This document shows positions 1 through 9,621 of a DNA stretch of 64,000 bases, piece by piece. The translations under genes and the position numbers were made by a program. The notes under the pieces were generated by a model. That model made no database searches, was not told where the DNA came from, and was given only the letters and a program-made list of their open reading frames with translations. The stretch lies in contig JARYHS010013631.1 of assembly GCA_031002005.1 (NCBI GenBank), positions 61,997,832 through 62,061,831 of the forward strand. The letters are read 5' to 3'. This stretch comes from Vandiemenella viatica (taxonomy: Eukaryota; Arthropoda; Insecta; Orthoptera; Morabidae). Every line of letters starts with the position of its first letter. Positions within the stretch are counted from its first letter, which is position 1.

Positions 1-34
1 AAATTTACATTTCAAATCTTCAACAAGCTTTCGC

Positions 35-200
35 ATTTTCTAGTCCTCTATTAAGCAGCAAGTATCCAGACTCAATCTAAACAACATTTCGATGTCGTTT
101 CCTGTCCATAAAGACATGTGTAATAATATTATTTATACCAGTCTTATTACTTTTTTTTAGCTTTCGTAGTTCCTTCATAATATCTTCAGGATTAATTTAA
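35..200 (-). pseudogene. LINE-A reverse transcriptase fragment
   Basis: On the minus strand this aligns, base for base in long stretches, with the LINE-A reverse transcriptase at about 13320-13490 of this window. The shared part includes the 'PEDIMKELRKLKK' region, the equivalent of 'PEEIMKEIRKMKK', and the 'LSLDTCCL' segment. Stops and small gaps interrupt the frame, so it is a dead fragment. Homology may continue to about position 270. The family assignment rests on the internal comparison only. Confidence 0.75.
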
Positions 201-1283
201 TTGTTTTTAGTTTTCTTATTTTTTACTGAACCGACAAATTCATTCTCTACTTTTACACCCTCCAATTCCTGAATCATACAAGTATATATCATCTGCTTAT
301 CCGTTCATTTATTAAACATAAACATTTATTAGATATTAGTTAGTATTTTAGTTATTAACTGGCACTTTCCTGTAGCTTCGTATACACAACATTCAGCGTT
401 ACAGCATAAGATACGATGAAATTAGTTTTAATTTTTTTCAGATGTCTGAACATAGTATACTTCAAAATAACCAAAGTAGTCTACAACAATGTTAACAGAT
501 CGAAAGATGGATTGTGATCTCTGGTGGGTATCTGTTCAGGTTAAGAAAGTAATGGTTATCCTTGATGTAGTGTTATTTTTGGCACCTATCTGTTCAGATT
601 ACGAAAATATTATTGTTTATTCCTCCTTCCACCGTTCACAAAGAGTCATAAGATATACCGAAGTTTATAAGTTAGACTCTAAGCTTTCAAACTGTGAAAA
701 TGTAATCCAAATCTTTCTATAATTTTTGCATGATATCTTAACAAAGAAATTCCTAGGAAATGGGTTTAAGTATAACATACATAATAGTCACACCTGGTTC
801 AAAGTAACAGAGAGATTTGATGCTGGCAACTTAAATAAATCTTTACGTTAATAAATAAAATAAACAAAAAACACCAAGTTTTGCGACTCGGATCTCAACA
901 ACTTCTGCAGCACTTCAGGAAGCATTTTCTAAGTATTTATGGTCGTTCAACTGTTAAGAACCAGAATTTTTGTATTCGCTGTTTCCTTGCTGATGTGTCA
1001 ACAGTCCTAAAACTGTACGTATTGTTCCTTAGCAAGCTACACAAGGACAGTGATGCGAGGTAAGGTGTCGATTTCCTTTCTGCAGCAGTCCACTGATGAC
1101 ATATTTAGTTCTGATACATTCACCTCTGTTACAAACTTCAGAACTAAGACGAGGCAGCGAACTATCAAAACCTATTCTGATATTCATACGATAGACAACT
1201 GGAAAGCATCAATAAGAGCCACGTAATTCGTCGGATCAATTACTATTGCATGCTCTAAGTACAGAGTCATCTGAATTTCCCTT
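201..1283. other. AT-rich sequence without a recognisable gene
   Basis: Small ORFs exist (77 codons at 489-722, 60 codons at 881-1063), but their composition is that of AT-rich noncoding DNA and no domain or motif is visible. Nothing else is supported here. Confidence 0.5.
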
Positions 1284-1500
1284 ATAAATATTTAGAAAGT
1301 TCTTCAAAATGGTTGCGCGTTAACATTTTCTGATCACTTGTCAGCATACGCGGAACCCGTCCAGCTGACAACTTTGTCAATTTTAAGTGTATGTCCAGGA
1401 TACGTGAGCTTCGTCGCCAGTTTTCACTCGATGATTTTCCAGTACGGTGTCGTAGATTTTAGTGACCATTTCTTCAGTTGTGATCGCAATTAGCTCTCTC
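1284..1500 (-). pseudogene. mariner-type transposase remnant (N-terminal region)
   Basis: Minus-strand frames give 'KIYDTVLENHRVKTGD' and, after a frameshift, 'KLSAGRVPRMLTSDQK' followed by 'NHFEELSKYL'. This is the layout of the mariner transposase helix-turn-helix end and linker, where family members read like '(K)LSARWVPR.LT.DQK'. The catalytic DDD region is not found downstream and no inverted repeats were identified, so this is a short decayed piece. Recognition is from family knowledge. Confidence 0.6.
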
Positions 1501-1700
1501 GAGCTATTAGCAGCAATATTTTTCGTACAACCACAACGATGAAATTCAGAACACTTAGGAGCCTGACATTCGACGGTGCAGACCCACCACAATACATTTT
1601 GAGCAATTGTTCACTTTCCTTGATGTAGTGCTTTTTAACATACAGTTGCAGATCTACTTGAAACTTTGTCTATGTTTCAACAGTAGTAAGTGTGGAAAGT

Positions 1701-1914
1701 TATACGAGCGTGATAGTTGATCTGTTAACGTTCTGGCGAACGTGGGTTCGAATCCCTATTTTCCATAGTTTCCCCAAATTTCTCCAAATGCTGGGATGTT
1801 TCCTTCAAAAGGTCGTGGGCGTATTCTCTGAGCCAGTCCTTTCCCGCCTCTAATGGCCTCGACGTCGACAAAGCGTAAAGCCGTAAGCTGCAAAAAAAAA
1901 AAAAAAAAAAAAAA
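1701..1914 (+). mobile_element. SINE-A copy (tRNA-headed SINE), 3' poly(A)
   Basis: This is one of about fifteen copies of the same short retroelement in the window. It has a degenerate tRNA-like head with a B box (GGTTCGAATCC at about 1746), a central body (CCATAGTTTCCCCAAA, GGGATG.TTCCTTCAAAA), a tail (CTCTAATGGCCTCGACGTCGAC...GCGTAAAGCC) and a 23-base poly(A) at 1892-1914. RNA polymerase III transcription and LINE-driven mobility are expected for such SINEs. Confidence 0.8.
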
Positions 1915-2466
1915 GTGTTCGCTTAAAAGTTTGTTGTCAATTTAGTATTATAGGATTTAGATTTTGAATTTGGTTTGCAGTATTTTTCAATAAGGTTGGA
2001 GATACTTCTTATTTATTTTAGTTTATCTATAATACGGAATTTAATTTTCGTTTTGATCTGGATTTTATAAGTTATCAGATGTTAGTATATTAATTATTAC
2101 AATAATCAAGCTTTTTCATGTTTCACGTGGATGAAGTCACATCCTTAGTGTTTCTAGTTAAACACTTTAGTTCATAGAACGGTCATCATTTCCCTAGTAT
2201 AAAGGTATTTGGTTCGTAAAGAGGCAGTTCTCACGGTTGCGTAATATCCTCTTGATTCTATAATTGCGGTTGTGGTTCCTACTAGACGGCTAGAAGGAAA
2301 AATAGGTGATACTTAAATCGTTCAGCTGATTTTGTTTATAACTGAACACTGGTTAGTAGAAGTCAAAATGTTTCACACGAAATAGTGACTTCAACTATAG
2401 TAGACTCTGTAAACAAAGTTGTTACCTCTGATATCTAGATATGTTTTGTACCACTTAGTACCAAAC
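1915..2466. other. AT-rich spacer
   Basis: AT-rich unique-looking sequence. No ORF of interest, no repeat shared with other parts of the window, and no RNA gene seen. Confidence 0.5.
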
Positions 2467-2728
2467 TTCTTAGAACTATTTTTTTTTTAACTGCTTTACG
2501 TCTCTCAACAGGAAGGTCTTTAGAGACGAGAAAGGATGGGGGCAAGGAAGGGGAAGGAATTCGGCCATGGCCTTTTTAAGGAAGCATCCCGGCATTTGCC
2601 TGGAGTTATTTGGGAAATCATGGAAAACCCAAATTTGGATGCCCGGACGGGGATTCGAACCGCTGTCCTTCCGAATGCGAGGCCAGAACGCTATCCGTTA
2701 CACCACCACGCTCGGTTTCTTAGAACTA
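2467..2728 (-). mobile_element. SINE-A copy with perfect 12-bp target-site duplication
   Basis: A nearly full-length SINE-A on the minus strand: poly(T) at about 2479-2488 (its poly(A) tail), then the GTCTTTAGAGACG-type tail, the central body, and the tRNA-like head ending in CACCACGCTCGGT at 2716. It is bounded by the perfect 12-bp duplication TTCTTAGAACTA (2467-2478 and 2717-2728), which proves retroposition here. ORFs reading through it are shadows of the SINE. Confidence 0.92.
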
Positions 2729-3236
2729 AATGCGCTCTGTTCATTCCTAGAATTACGAAATTACAGTATAATATTTGTCGAATCGAAGATTTTATTAATG
2801 TATCTCCATGTTTCATAGTTGCTGTATCTGGGTATTCATATGATTTATTAACAACTGAAAAATAAGTGATAATATTGTAAACAAGGCTAATCGAAATATT
2901 TCTGCACCAGATTTCGATTCATGCACGTCAGATCTAATCCCCGATATTCAAGCAACGATATTAGCGTAAGTTGAAGTGTAGTCACGATCAGAATGGCGAC
3001 TGTCGTTCCGAAAGACATGAAATTTTTTAATTAAGTTGTATTCATTAATACCACGCTCCTTAATCAAAGCATGACGAAAATAATCTCACTGGATCAGAAT
3101 GATAAATGACATACAAGTAAAGACGTGAAACCAAAATGAAGCGCTTTTGTTGTGCACAAAACTATTAAATCAGCATGTATCAAAAGATTGGGAGCACTCT
3201 TACTCCTACTAACCATCCGAGTAATCGAACAGAAAG
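2729..3236. other. unique-looking spacer upstream of the candidate exon
   Basis: AT-rich sequence with no detectable repeat or coding signal. If the exon at 3395 is real, the end of this stretch may be promoter or 5' intron sequence. Confidence 0.4.
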
Positions 3237-3244
3237 TGACGTCA
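3237..3244. promoter_or_regulatory. palindromic CRE-like site TGACGTCA
   Basis: A perfect TGACGTCA octamer, the consensus site of CREB/ATF bZIP proteins, lies about 160 bp upstream of a candidate start codon with a signal-peptide exon. The sequence is seen; a role in transcription is inference. The same octamer recurs ten more times in this window, often inside transposons, which weakens the regulatory reading. Confidence 0.3.
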
Positions 3245-3394
3245 CACAAAGTAGTCCTTACATTTTTAGTAAAACTGATAATTTTCTAGAGTATCTACGC
3301 GCTTTACGTGAGAGAAAAAGTAACCGAGGTAGGCGTAGTTAGTAATCGGAGTCGCTACCGCAAGTGTAGGCTGCCGTAACTCCCTCCCCTGCAG

Positions 3395-3458
3395 CGATGG
3401 GTTCCACTAAAGTAGTGGTCCTGCTGGTTTTCTTTCTCCTGGCTTTCATCCTCAACCG
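3395..3458 (+). CDS. candidate first coding exon with signal peptide
   Basis: An ATG at 3397, with G at -3 and +4, opens 20 codons reading 'MGSTKVVVLLVFFLLAFILN'. This is a textbook signal peptide: short polar start, lysine, then a long hydrophobic core. The reading frame then runs into a GTAGAG splice donor at 3459. A pyrimidine-rich stretch ending in CAG (3382-3394) just before the ATG could be an acceptor, making this exon 2 after a noncoding exon. The exon ends in phase 2 (two bases, CG, left over). A CRE-like palindrome lies 160 bp upstream. The predicted product would enter the secretory pathway. No mature peptide is recognisable here, so function is unknown. A chance ORF cannot be excluded. 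Confidence 0.4.
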
Positions 3459-3690
3459 GTAGAGTTGTCATACATCCTCATTTCTAATGGGATTTACTTC
3501 AATTCTATATCCATACCGCTATTTCTAGTTTCCACTTTCTTACAATGCGTCACAATTTTTCAAAATTTACTTTTATCGATCTTGAAATGGTCTTAATATT
3601 ACGGCCATAGTTTATTTCACACGAAATGATATTATTTTGCCTCAGCTCAAACCATCTGGATACGGTCTCTATTGACACCGGTCGTGCAAT
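3459..3690. other. sequence after the candidate donor
   Basis: No coding signal or repeat recognised. It would be intron if the preceding exon is real. Confidence 0.35.
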
Positions 3691-4575
3691 AAATCGCCGA
3701 TTCTTTTTTTTTTTTTTTTTTAGTTTATTTGGCCTTTCGCCATGCAGGCCATTTAGCCATTACCAAGTTTAGAGGCGTTTATTACATTGTTTGTCTATTA
3801 CATCTGTTACATTTTGCATATCGTAACAATAAATCTTAATATTTATATGAATAATTACGCCTATGCAATTGAATATTTGTTTATTTCACCGAACGCGTTT
3901 CACTTCATATCTGAAGCATCTTCAGCGGTTCGTCTGTGGGGTCCACCGCTGACAGTATTTGATATGAAGTGAAACGCGTTCGGTGAAATAAACAAATATT
4001 CAATTGCATAGGCGTAATTATTCATATAAATATAAATATTATTTATCGCAATTGAGGAAATGGCCCACAACAACCAGATGTTAATAAATCTTAATATACA
4101 TTGTCTCTATAGGTTAGCCGTATTTCATAGTACCTTACACACATTAAGAGCAGAACTAGTACAAAAAATAATCGATTTACAAAATATATAGTCTATATAT
4201 AATGAAATGTTAGGATATGTTACATTTGGTTATACAGTTACTTTGTTTGGCACATACATAAATTAAAATAGTCAATTTGATATTAAATTACATACATTTA
4301 AATAAAAAGTTTAGCAAAATGTAGAAAAATTAGAAAGTTCTATTTACAAAAACTCATATATACATGAAATGTTAGGATATGTTACACTTGATTATACAGT
4401 TAATTATTGTTACAGATCTCGTTTGATTTGCCGTAAAAATGAGTACATGAAGAGGAAGATTTTAAATATGTTTGTATTTAGTAAGTCTTCAACACTTGCC
4501 GCGAGTTGCTGTCCTGCTTGCACCAAGTGCTTGATGAGGTTATCAGAGGCTTGTTTGTTAAATCGCCGATTCTTT
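3691..4575 (-). mobile_element. poly(A) retroelement with perfect 16-bp target-site duplication
   Basis: The 16-bp sequence AAATCGCCGATTCTTT occurs at 3691-3706 and again at 4560-4575 as a target-site duplication. The insert begins on the plus strand with a T-run, so the element is on the minus strand and ends in poly(A). Just before the tail it reads GGCCTGCATGGCGAAAGGCC, a small hairpin typical of LINE 3' ends. The 5' end lies near 4559. About 45 bp is repeated within the element (near 4205 and 4366, GAAATGTTAGGATATGTTAC). It is about 600 bp once the nested foldback insertion at 3843-4081 is removed. It is probably a 5'-truncated non-LTR element; no reverse transcriptase part is present, so the clade is unknown. 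Confidence 0.8.
3829..4096. mobile_element. foldback insertion with 75-bp arms and 14-bp target duplication
   Basis: An insertion of about 239 bp (3843-4081) inside the retroelement above, flanked by AATAAATCTTAATA on both sides. Most of it is a near-perfect inverted repeat: the left arm covers about 3838-3912 and the right arm about 3960-4034, with a loop of about 47 nt; a further 45-50 nt tail follows. On the minus strand the loop and arm read CTGAAGA, then a GCTTCA/TGAAGT hairpin, then GAAACGCG. That layout matches the second foldback element at 45675-45861. The hammerhead resemblance is discussed in the findings. Confidence 0.8.
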
Positions 4576-4813
4576 AGTCGACCTATCGCATCCCTTCCTC
4601 GCGTCGTTCACGAGACATAATATACTAGACCCTGTCAAGCTTTCTCTGTCGAACTATTTCATTCCGTACAGTAATCTTTGGGTACTATGCGTTTCAAACC
4701 AGACATTTTTTTTTCTTCATGTAGCTCGTAATTTTGAGATGCCTCGAACATGGAGACATAAAATCTTTGTATAGTTCGATACTTCGTTCCATAGCCTATC
4801 GCCGTCCAGCCAC
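4576..4813. other. short spacer between two transposable elements
   Basis: The pre-insertion sequence continues from the retroelement's target site. No gene or repeat recognised. Confidence 0.4.
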
Positions 4814-5228
4814 TGGGTGGGAGCGTGCATAAACCACGTAGCTCCATTTTGGCCTCCTGTGAACACCCCCTTCCCCCCCCCACCCCACTTAGCCCTACGT
4901 GGCTTTTGCCACTACCCCCCCCCCCCTTTCCCCACGTAGCACGTAGCTGTTTTCCCTTTTGATTGCAGAAGACATTTTGTACTGTTTTCTCATGTCAGAC
5001 TCTTGTAAATTACATACGGAGATAATTGATTGAGGGAAATAAATATTCACAAGCTGTTGTGGGTTCTGTTCCTCATTTTAACTGTGAAAAATGTTATGAA
5101 TGGAAAGCTACGTGACCTGCCTCGGAACACCCCCTCCCCCCACGTAGCCCAGCGTAGTCTTCCAGCCAACCCCTCCCCCTCCCCCCCTTCCTGGACCGAG
5201 CCACGTAGTTTGTCCACGCTCCCTGGGT
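4814..5228. mobile_element. C-rich MITE (family GGGAGCGTGCA), copy A
   Basis: This is the first of five copies. Terminal inverted repeats start GGGAGCGTGCATAAACCACG (from 4819) and end with the matching ...TTGTCCACGCTCCC at 5223. The interior has blocks of C separated by repeated (C)TACGTGG/CACGTAGC words, plus a shared AT-rich centre (TTGATTGCAGAAGACATTTTG...GAAATAAATATTCAC). The flanks show TGGGT on both sides (4814-4818 and 5224-5228); the other copies have 3-bp duplications. No coding capacity. A PIF/Harbinger-type non-autonomous element is the best guess. Proline- and glycine-rich ORFs through it are artefacts of homopolymers. Confidence 0.85.
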
Positions 5229-5600
5229 GTACATTGTCTCCCCTGGCGACTGTCCACTGAACTGTCCTTTGAAGCAGGCCGTGGGACCGGCGCGGCGCTG
5301 CAGTCGGCTTCTCGCGTTCTGCAATGTGGGTCGAACACTGGCAGAGAGAGTCTGCACCAGCACTCTGTCAAATGAGCCAACTGGCAGCCTCTCACAACAC
5401 GGCTTGTCTTGTCACTCGCCAGCGAACTGACGTCAGCGTTAAAGGAGTCTCCCGTTTGCGTCCAGCCCTGAGCATTGATGGCTTTATACCAGAGCAATGT
5501 GGTCATCTTACAATCGGCCTGTGTTTCGCATGAGAACATAGGCGTCTCTTTCCGTCTGTGAACCGAGTCTGATGGTACACTCACTGTATATTTAAAGGCC
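5229..5600. other. GC- and CpG-rich stretch with a TGACGTCA palindrome
   Basis: This stretch is clearly richer in GC and CpG than its neighbours and holds TGACGTCA at 5428-5435. ORFs on both strands (for example 5108-5584 minus) exist because of composition and have no recognisable domain. It could be a promoter-like CpG-rich region, or the 5' part of the element that carried the MADF gene just downstream; neither is proven. Confidence 0.35.
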
Positions 5601-5833
5601 CGGATACACTAACAGGACAAATGTGACGCGCAACACTGAGTCTGGATGGCACTGCAACGTTCCCCGCTTTCCCACAACGTTGTGTGCAACATTTTGTGCA
5701 ACACGTACATGCTACTGGACATGTTGTGTGTTGGCGCTTCCAGAGCGAAAACATTGCGCGTCAGTCCCGCGTTATTTGTACCCGAGTGTAGTCGGGTGCG
5801 CAACTTGCCATGTCAGTGCTGTGGGCAAACGAA

Positions 5834-6371
5834 ATGGTGCTTCAACTAATCGAGCTGTGCCAGAATTATGGGACACTTCAAACCGTGATTATAAAAACAA
5901 AATAAAGAAAAATGACGCGTGGGAGAATGCTGCCAATGCTCTAAAATTACCAAGAAAAGGAATAGCAGTTAAAGTGCATACACTCCGCAAAAGAAAAGAA
6001 AGAAGTTAAATCTGGTACTGGTAGCGGACGAGATGATGTGAATTCTAGTGCATGGTTTGCGCTTGAGTGCGATATCAATCAGGGATATAGTACTGCATTT
6101 TGTAACATTGGTTCAGAGTATTTCGATGAGCACATTGAACCACTACACCTATATTGCATTTTTAAGTTCCCAGTTCCTATTGGCTGCGTTTTATTCCTGG
6201 TTTGCACCTAGTTCCCTATTGCTGGTAGAAACAAACTTTCACCACTTAAGCCCATACGTACCCACACCACTCCAACTACAGAGTCTGCGAGCAAAGCATA
6301 CCATCCTCGAGCCACTAAAAACTACTTCGACGCGTGTCCTTCAGACACCCAGACAGGCGGTAACGTTCTGA
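5834..6371 (+). pseudogene. MADF-domain protein gene, frameshifted
   Basis: Two frames together show a MADF domain: 'MVLQLIELCQNY' (from ATG 5834) passes by a 1-base shift into 'PELWDTSNRDYKNKI' and 'DAWENAANALKLP', then a basic 'TLRKRKERS', and after another shift 'KSGTGSGRDDVNSSAWFAL', the usual stretch after MADF domains. MADF/Myb-like DNA-binding proteins are encoded both by insect host genes and, as the second protein, by PIF/Harbinger transposons. The sequence GGCCCGGATACACT near 5597 looks like a Harbinger-style terminus, but no matching right end was found. The two frameshifts make it a pseudogene; transposon origin is inference. Confidence 0.7.
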
Positions 6372-8280
6372 TTTGCTTTAGGAAAATCTCAGGTTCGATG
6401 CGCAATCCATCCATACAGAAGTCAGTTTTCCATTGTTTCCAAACCGACACGAGGCAAATTGTAAGGCGAACAGGTTTTTTGCTAAACAGGAAAACCCTAT
6501 AAGCATACTTGCGCTTTAAAATAAAATAAGTTTAAGGTTTATTAATTTTTTATCGAATTAATGGGAGCGCACCGGCCAACGAGGAAATTATAAAGCCTGT
6601 ATTGATCCGTAGCCACGGAGAATGAAAAAGCATAGAGAGAAACGAAAGAAGCGAATAATTATAAAAGAAAAATGGATGGTTTCGATTATTATCGATTCAT
6701 AAATTTATGAGCCAGGAAAGTGTGAAAGCGTTGTATTTAATTAACGAGGTTATGAATCCTTTGGTCGCTATGAAAAAAATATTGTTAGTGAAAGTAAACT
6801 GAACAATTTATGAAGAAAGACACTGTCATACTAAGTATTGCGTATATTGGCCAGAGGAATAGATGAGTTATATTTGAGGTCACCGCGATAAATAACCACA
6901 CATGGGGTGGGCTGACATTAGCTGTACCAGGAACATTTACTTGAACGCCAAATGAACACTCAGTAAACAAGGACTATACACCAGAGAAAGGTAAAGTGAA
7001 ATTTGTCTTTTTTATGTACAGACTGGATGGAGGCGAAGAGATATTCCACAGTTTAGGATTTAGTTACAGAGAAATAACTGATTCGGATTACGTGTGTTAT
7101 TTTCCTGTGTGTTTTTAATATGGGACAACGGGTATAGGTACTTTACAAAATAATTGGAATCTCTTGTTTAACTCGTTAACGATATGACAAGGAGGCAAGG
7201 GGCCCCCTTGTGAGAAGTTATTACGCAAAACTCACATTGGATGCAGAAATCGCTTCTCCGCAAATGTCATGGTCAGGGTCAGGGTCAATTCTCTTTCGCT
7301 TCCTTGTCCACAATCGTCTCTTGGCACCTAATGACATCGTCGAATACAAAACGTACAATTCTTTACCGCGGAATGTAGTAAAATACGGAAATTTTTGTTT
7401 TATTTGAAATGACTAAACTGTTTGTCTGAACATATATCGATGACACTCCGTTGTTATACGAACATCGAAAATGACAAAAATAGTCCGGAACGTATAGAAT
7501 GTAAACTAACTTGGCACCGATTACTCTCGTTTCTAACCGTAATATTAACTGCGGGCTTATGAAAAAGTTGACGAAAATTTTTTGCAGTTATTCCTTACAC
7601 AGTTGTAGCTAAGCAAGAAAAATTCTATCAGGTCATAGTGAACGCTGCCTAAGGTAGCAGATTAGTTGCGTTGTAGCCATTTGAATCATGGGCGTTGCCA
7701 GATAATGTGAAAACATCGTGTTAATTGCTCATAGTTGCTATTCGCTCGTGTAAAAAGTTTACATCTAACTACCAATTTTTGCGAACTCTTATTTCCGTTT
7801 CGTATGGTTGGTAGCAATTTACCACACGTAGAAGGCCGGCGTATAAAACGGTCGTAATGGCAGTCAATTTTATTGCAGATGTAGAGATACATCTCTCTCT
7901 ATAGACGGAGCCGGAAAAGCACATATAGTTTTCAACTACTCCGATTGCAGAACTAATTATCCTTCGACAGTTGTTTATTATTTGTCAGAGCTATGGCTCG
8001 GCAGCAACTTCCTAACACACGTACTTATATATTAACTACGGTATTACATTACATTCTCCCATTGTTTTAGATGCGTAAATTATTCAGAATCTTCGTTAAT
8101 ATCATTCCAGTCCATGAATACCTTTCCTACAGGGAAAAACTCTTCTCCCTTACCCAACTGAAGGTTGAACTGGTCCTAAACCTTCCATAAGCTAGTCTTA
8201 CTTCTAAACCAATATCAGCACCAATGTATCCCTTACATAATGCATCAAGCACTATTTTCATTCGCCTCCTAAAGCAGCGT
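6372..8280. other. 1.9 kb without recognised genes
   Basis: AT-rich sequence with only short ORFs (for example 7210-7407 plus and 7686-7892 minus) and no motif, repeat or RNA gene that can be supported. Some may be intronic or old repeat. Confidence 0.45.
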
Positions 8281-8284
8281 ATTA

Positions 8285-8420
8285 GCTGACTGATCAAGAC
8301 GCGTGACTGGAGATCGAAACACCCTCGGGGTTCGAACCTGGAACCTTCCGATCTCCGGTCAGGTGGTTCGAATCAGTCTAGGCTCGGCTTTTCAAAGGCC
8401 CTTAACCTTCACCTCTGTTT
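8285..8420. repeat. possible tRNA-derived SINE remnant
   Basis: Contains GGTTCGAACCTGG and GTGGTTCGAATCAG, both like polymerase III B boxes, in a short GC-richer stretch. There is no clear A box, tail or target duplication, so this is weak. Confidence 0.25.
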
Positions 8421-8680
8421 GACCTCAGGCACAGAGTACCGTGTAATGTGAAGTTCGCCAGAATGCTTCCGTGATTCGGATTACCTGTAGGTCCCGTATA
8501 CCCACCAGGATTATCGGGTTGGGTTAAGGCGGCTATAATAGGGGCGGACTGCGCAACAAATAAAAACCCTGTCACCAGGTTGATACGAACAGACGAGCCT
8601 ATACGCGCCTCTATCTCCCAATTATTCTGAACCCATCTTCTTTTCCATATCAGTTAATGAGTGTGTGCTAAAATAATTTA

Positions 8681-9621
8681 TACTGGGTAAGTCAAAAAGG
8701 ACTTTAAAACTTTGGAATTATATAAAAATTTATTTAGATAACTTACAGAATCGATAGATATGTCATTTTGTAGCAAACAATCTCAAGTTTTGCATAAAAG
8801 TGTCAAGTTTTATTTTGATTCTGTGTAACTATCATTTGTCACGAGGCAAACATCCCACCGGTAATCAATTTCTTCCCGTACTCGTTGCAGCAAATCAAGA
8901 GTAACTTGTGCAACGGCACCGTAGATTCGATTTCTCAGATCGGCCAAATTGTTTGGTAGGGGAAGAACAAACACGTGATCTTTAATGAAACCCCAGAGAA
9001 AGAAATCCAATGGTGTCAAGTCTGGGGAGCGAGGTGGCCATGTGATTGGCCCTTCACAGCTAATCCACCCTTCTGGGAAGCGATTATCGAGGAAACCTCG
9101 AACTTCCGCGGGGAAATGAGGTGATGCACCCTCTTGCTGGTAGTAAACCATCCCATCTCGGTCACCTTCATCGATCTGTGGAGTTAAAAGGTTTTCTACC
9201 ATATCCAGATACACAACATCAGAGACAGTATCACTATAGAAGAAAGAGCTGTACACTTTCATTTTGCTAAGGACACAAAACACATTAATTTTGGGACTGT
9301 CACGAACGAGTTCCAGGGTTGCATGCTGGATTTTCGCTGCCCCATGTTCTGCAGTTGTGGGTGTTCTCCATGCTACTGATATGAAATGTTGACAGTTGTT
9401 GCAGAGTCAGTTTCATTACACCAAAACACGCGGTGAGCACGCACCGCACCAGTGAAAGCAGCCATTTTAACCGTGCACTACGCTGGCGCTCATGGTGGGG
9501 AATGGTGTACTGATGCACGAGGTTCTTTCCTACAAAATTACACATCTACCGATTCTGTAAGTTATCTCAACAAATTTCTATATCATTCCAAAGTTGAAAA
9601 TTCCTTTTGACTCATCCTATA
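8681..9621 (-). mobile_element. IS630-Tc1-mariner element of DD41D type
   Basis: A complete-looking element of 937 bp (8683-9619). Its imperfect terminal inverted repeats are about 75 bp long. They read CTGGGTAAGTCAAAAAGGAC at the left and TAGGATGAGTCAAAAGGA at the right, and share AACTTTGGAAT and AGATAACTTACAGAATCG inside. It is flanked by TA on both sides, the family's target site. The transposase is on the minus strand but is broken (see the separate entry). Confidence 0.88.
8810..9545 (-). pseudogene. DD41D-type transposase, frameshifted
   Basis: The C-terminal 157 codons (8810-9283) are open and contain 'YYQQEGASPHF' and 'WPPRSPDLTPLDFFLWG', the second and third catalytic blocks of DDE_3 transposases. 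From the acidic residue of the first block to the final Asp there are 41 intervening residues, the spacing of the DD41D (rosa-like) group. The second catalytic Asp is Glu here (QQEG instead of QQDG). The N-terminal part (9300-9545) is out of frame. Inactive; the product would have cut and joined DNA at TA sites. Confidence 0.8.

Noticed and set aside
2536..2865. 109-codon plus-strand ORF
   Set aside because: Almost entirely antisense SINE-A; similar ORFs occur at other SINE-A copies (15592, 55933).
5094..5584. Overlapping ORFs of up to 158 codons on the minus strand
   Set aside because: They run through the homopolymer-rich MITE and CpG-rich sequence in several frames at once, are rich in Gly/Arg, and show no domain. 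Composition artefact.
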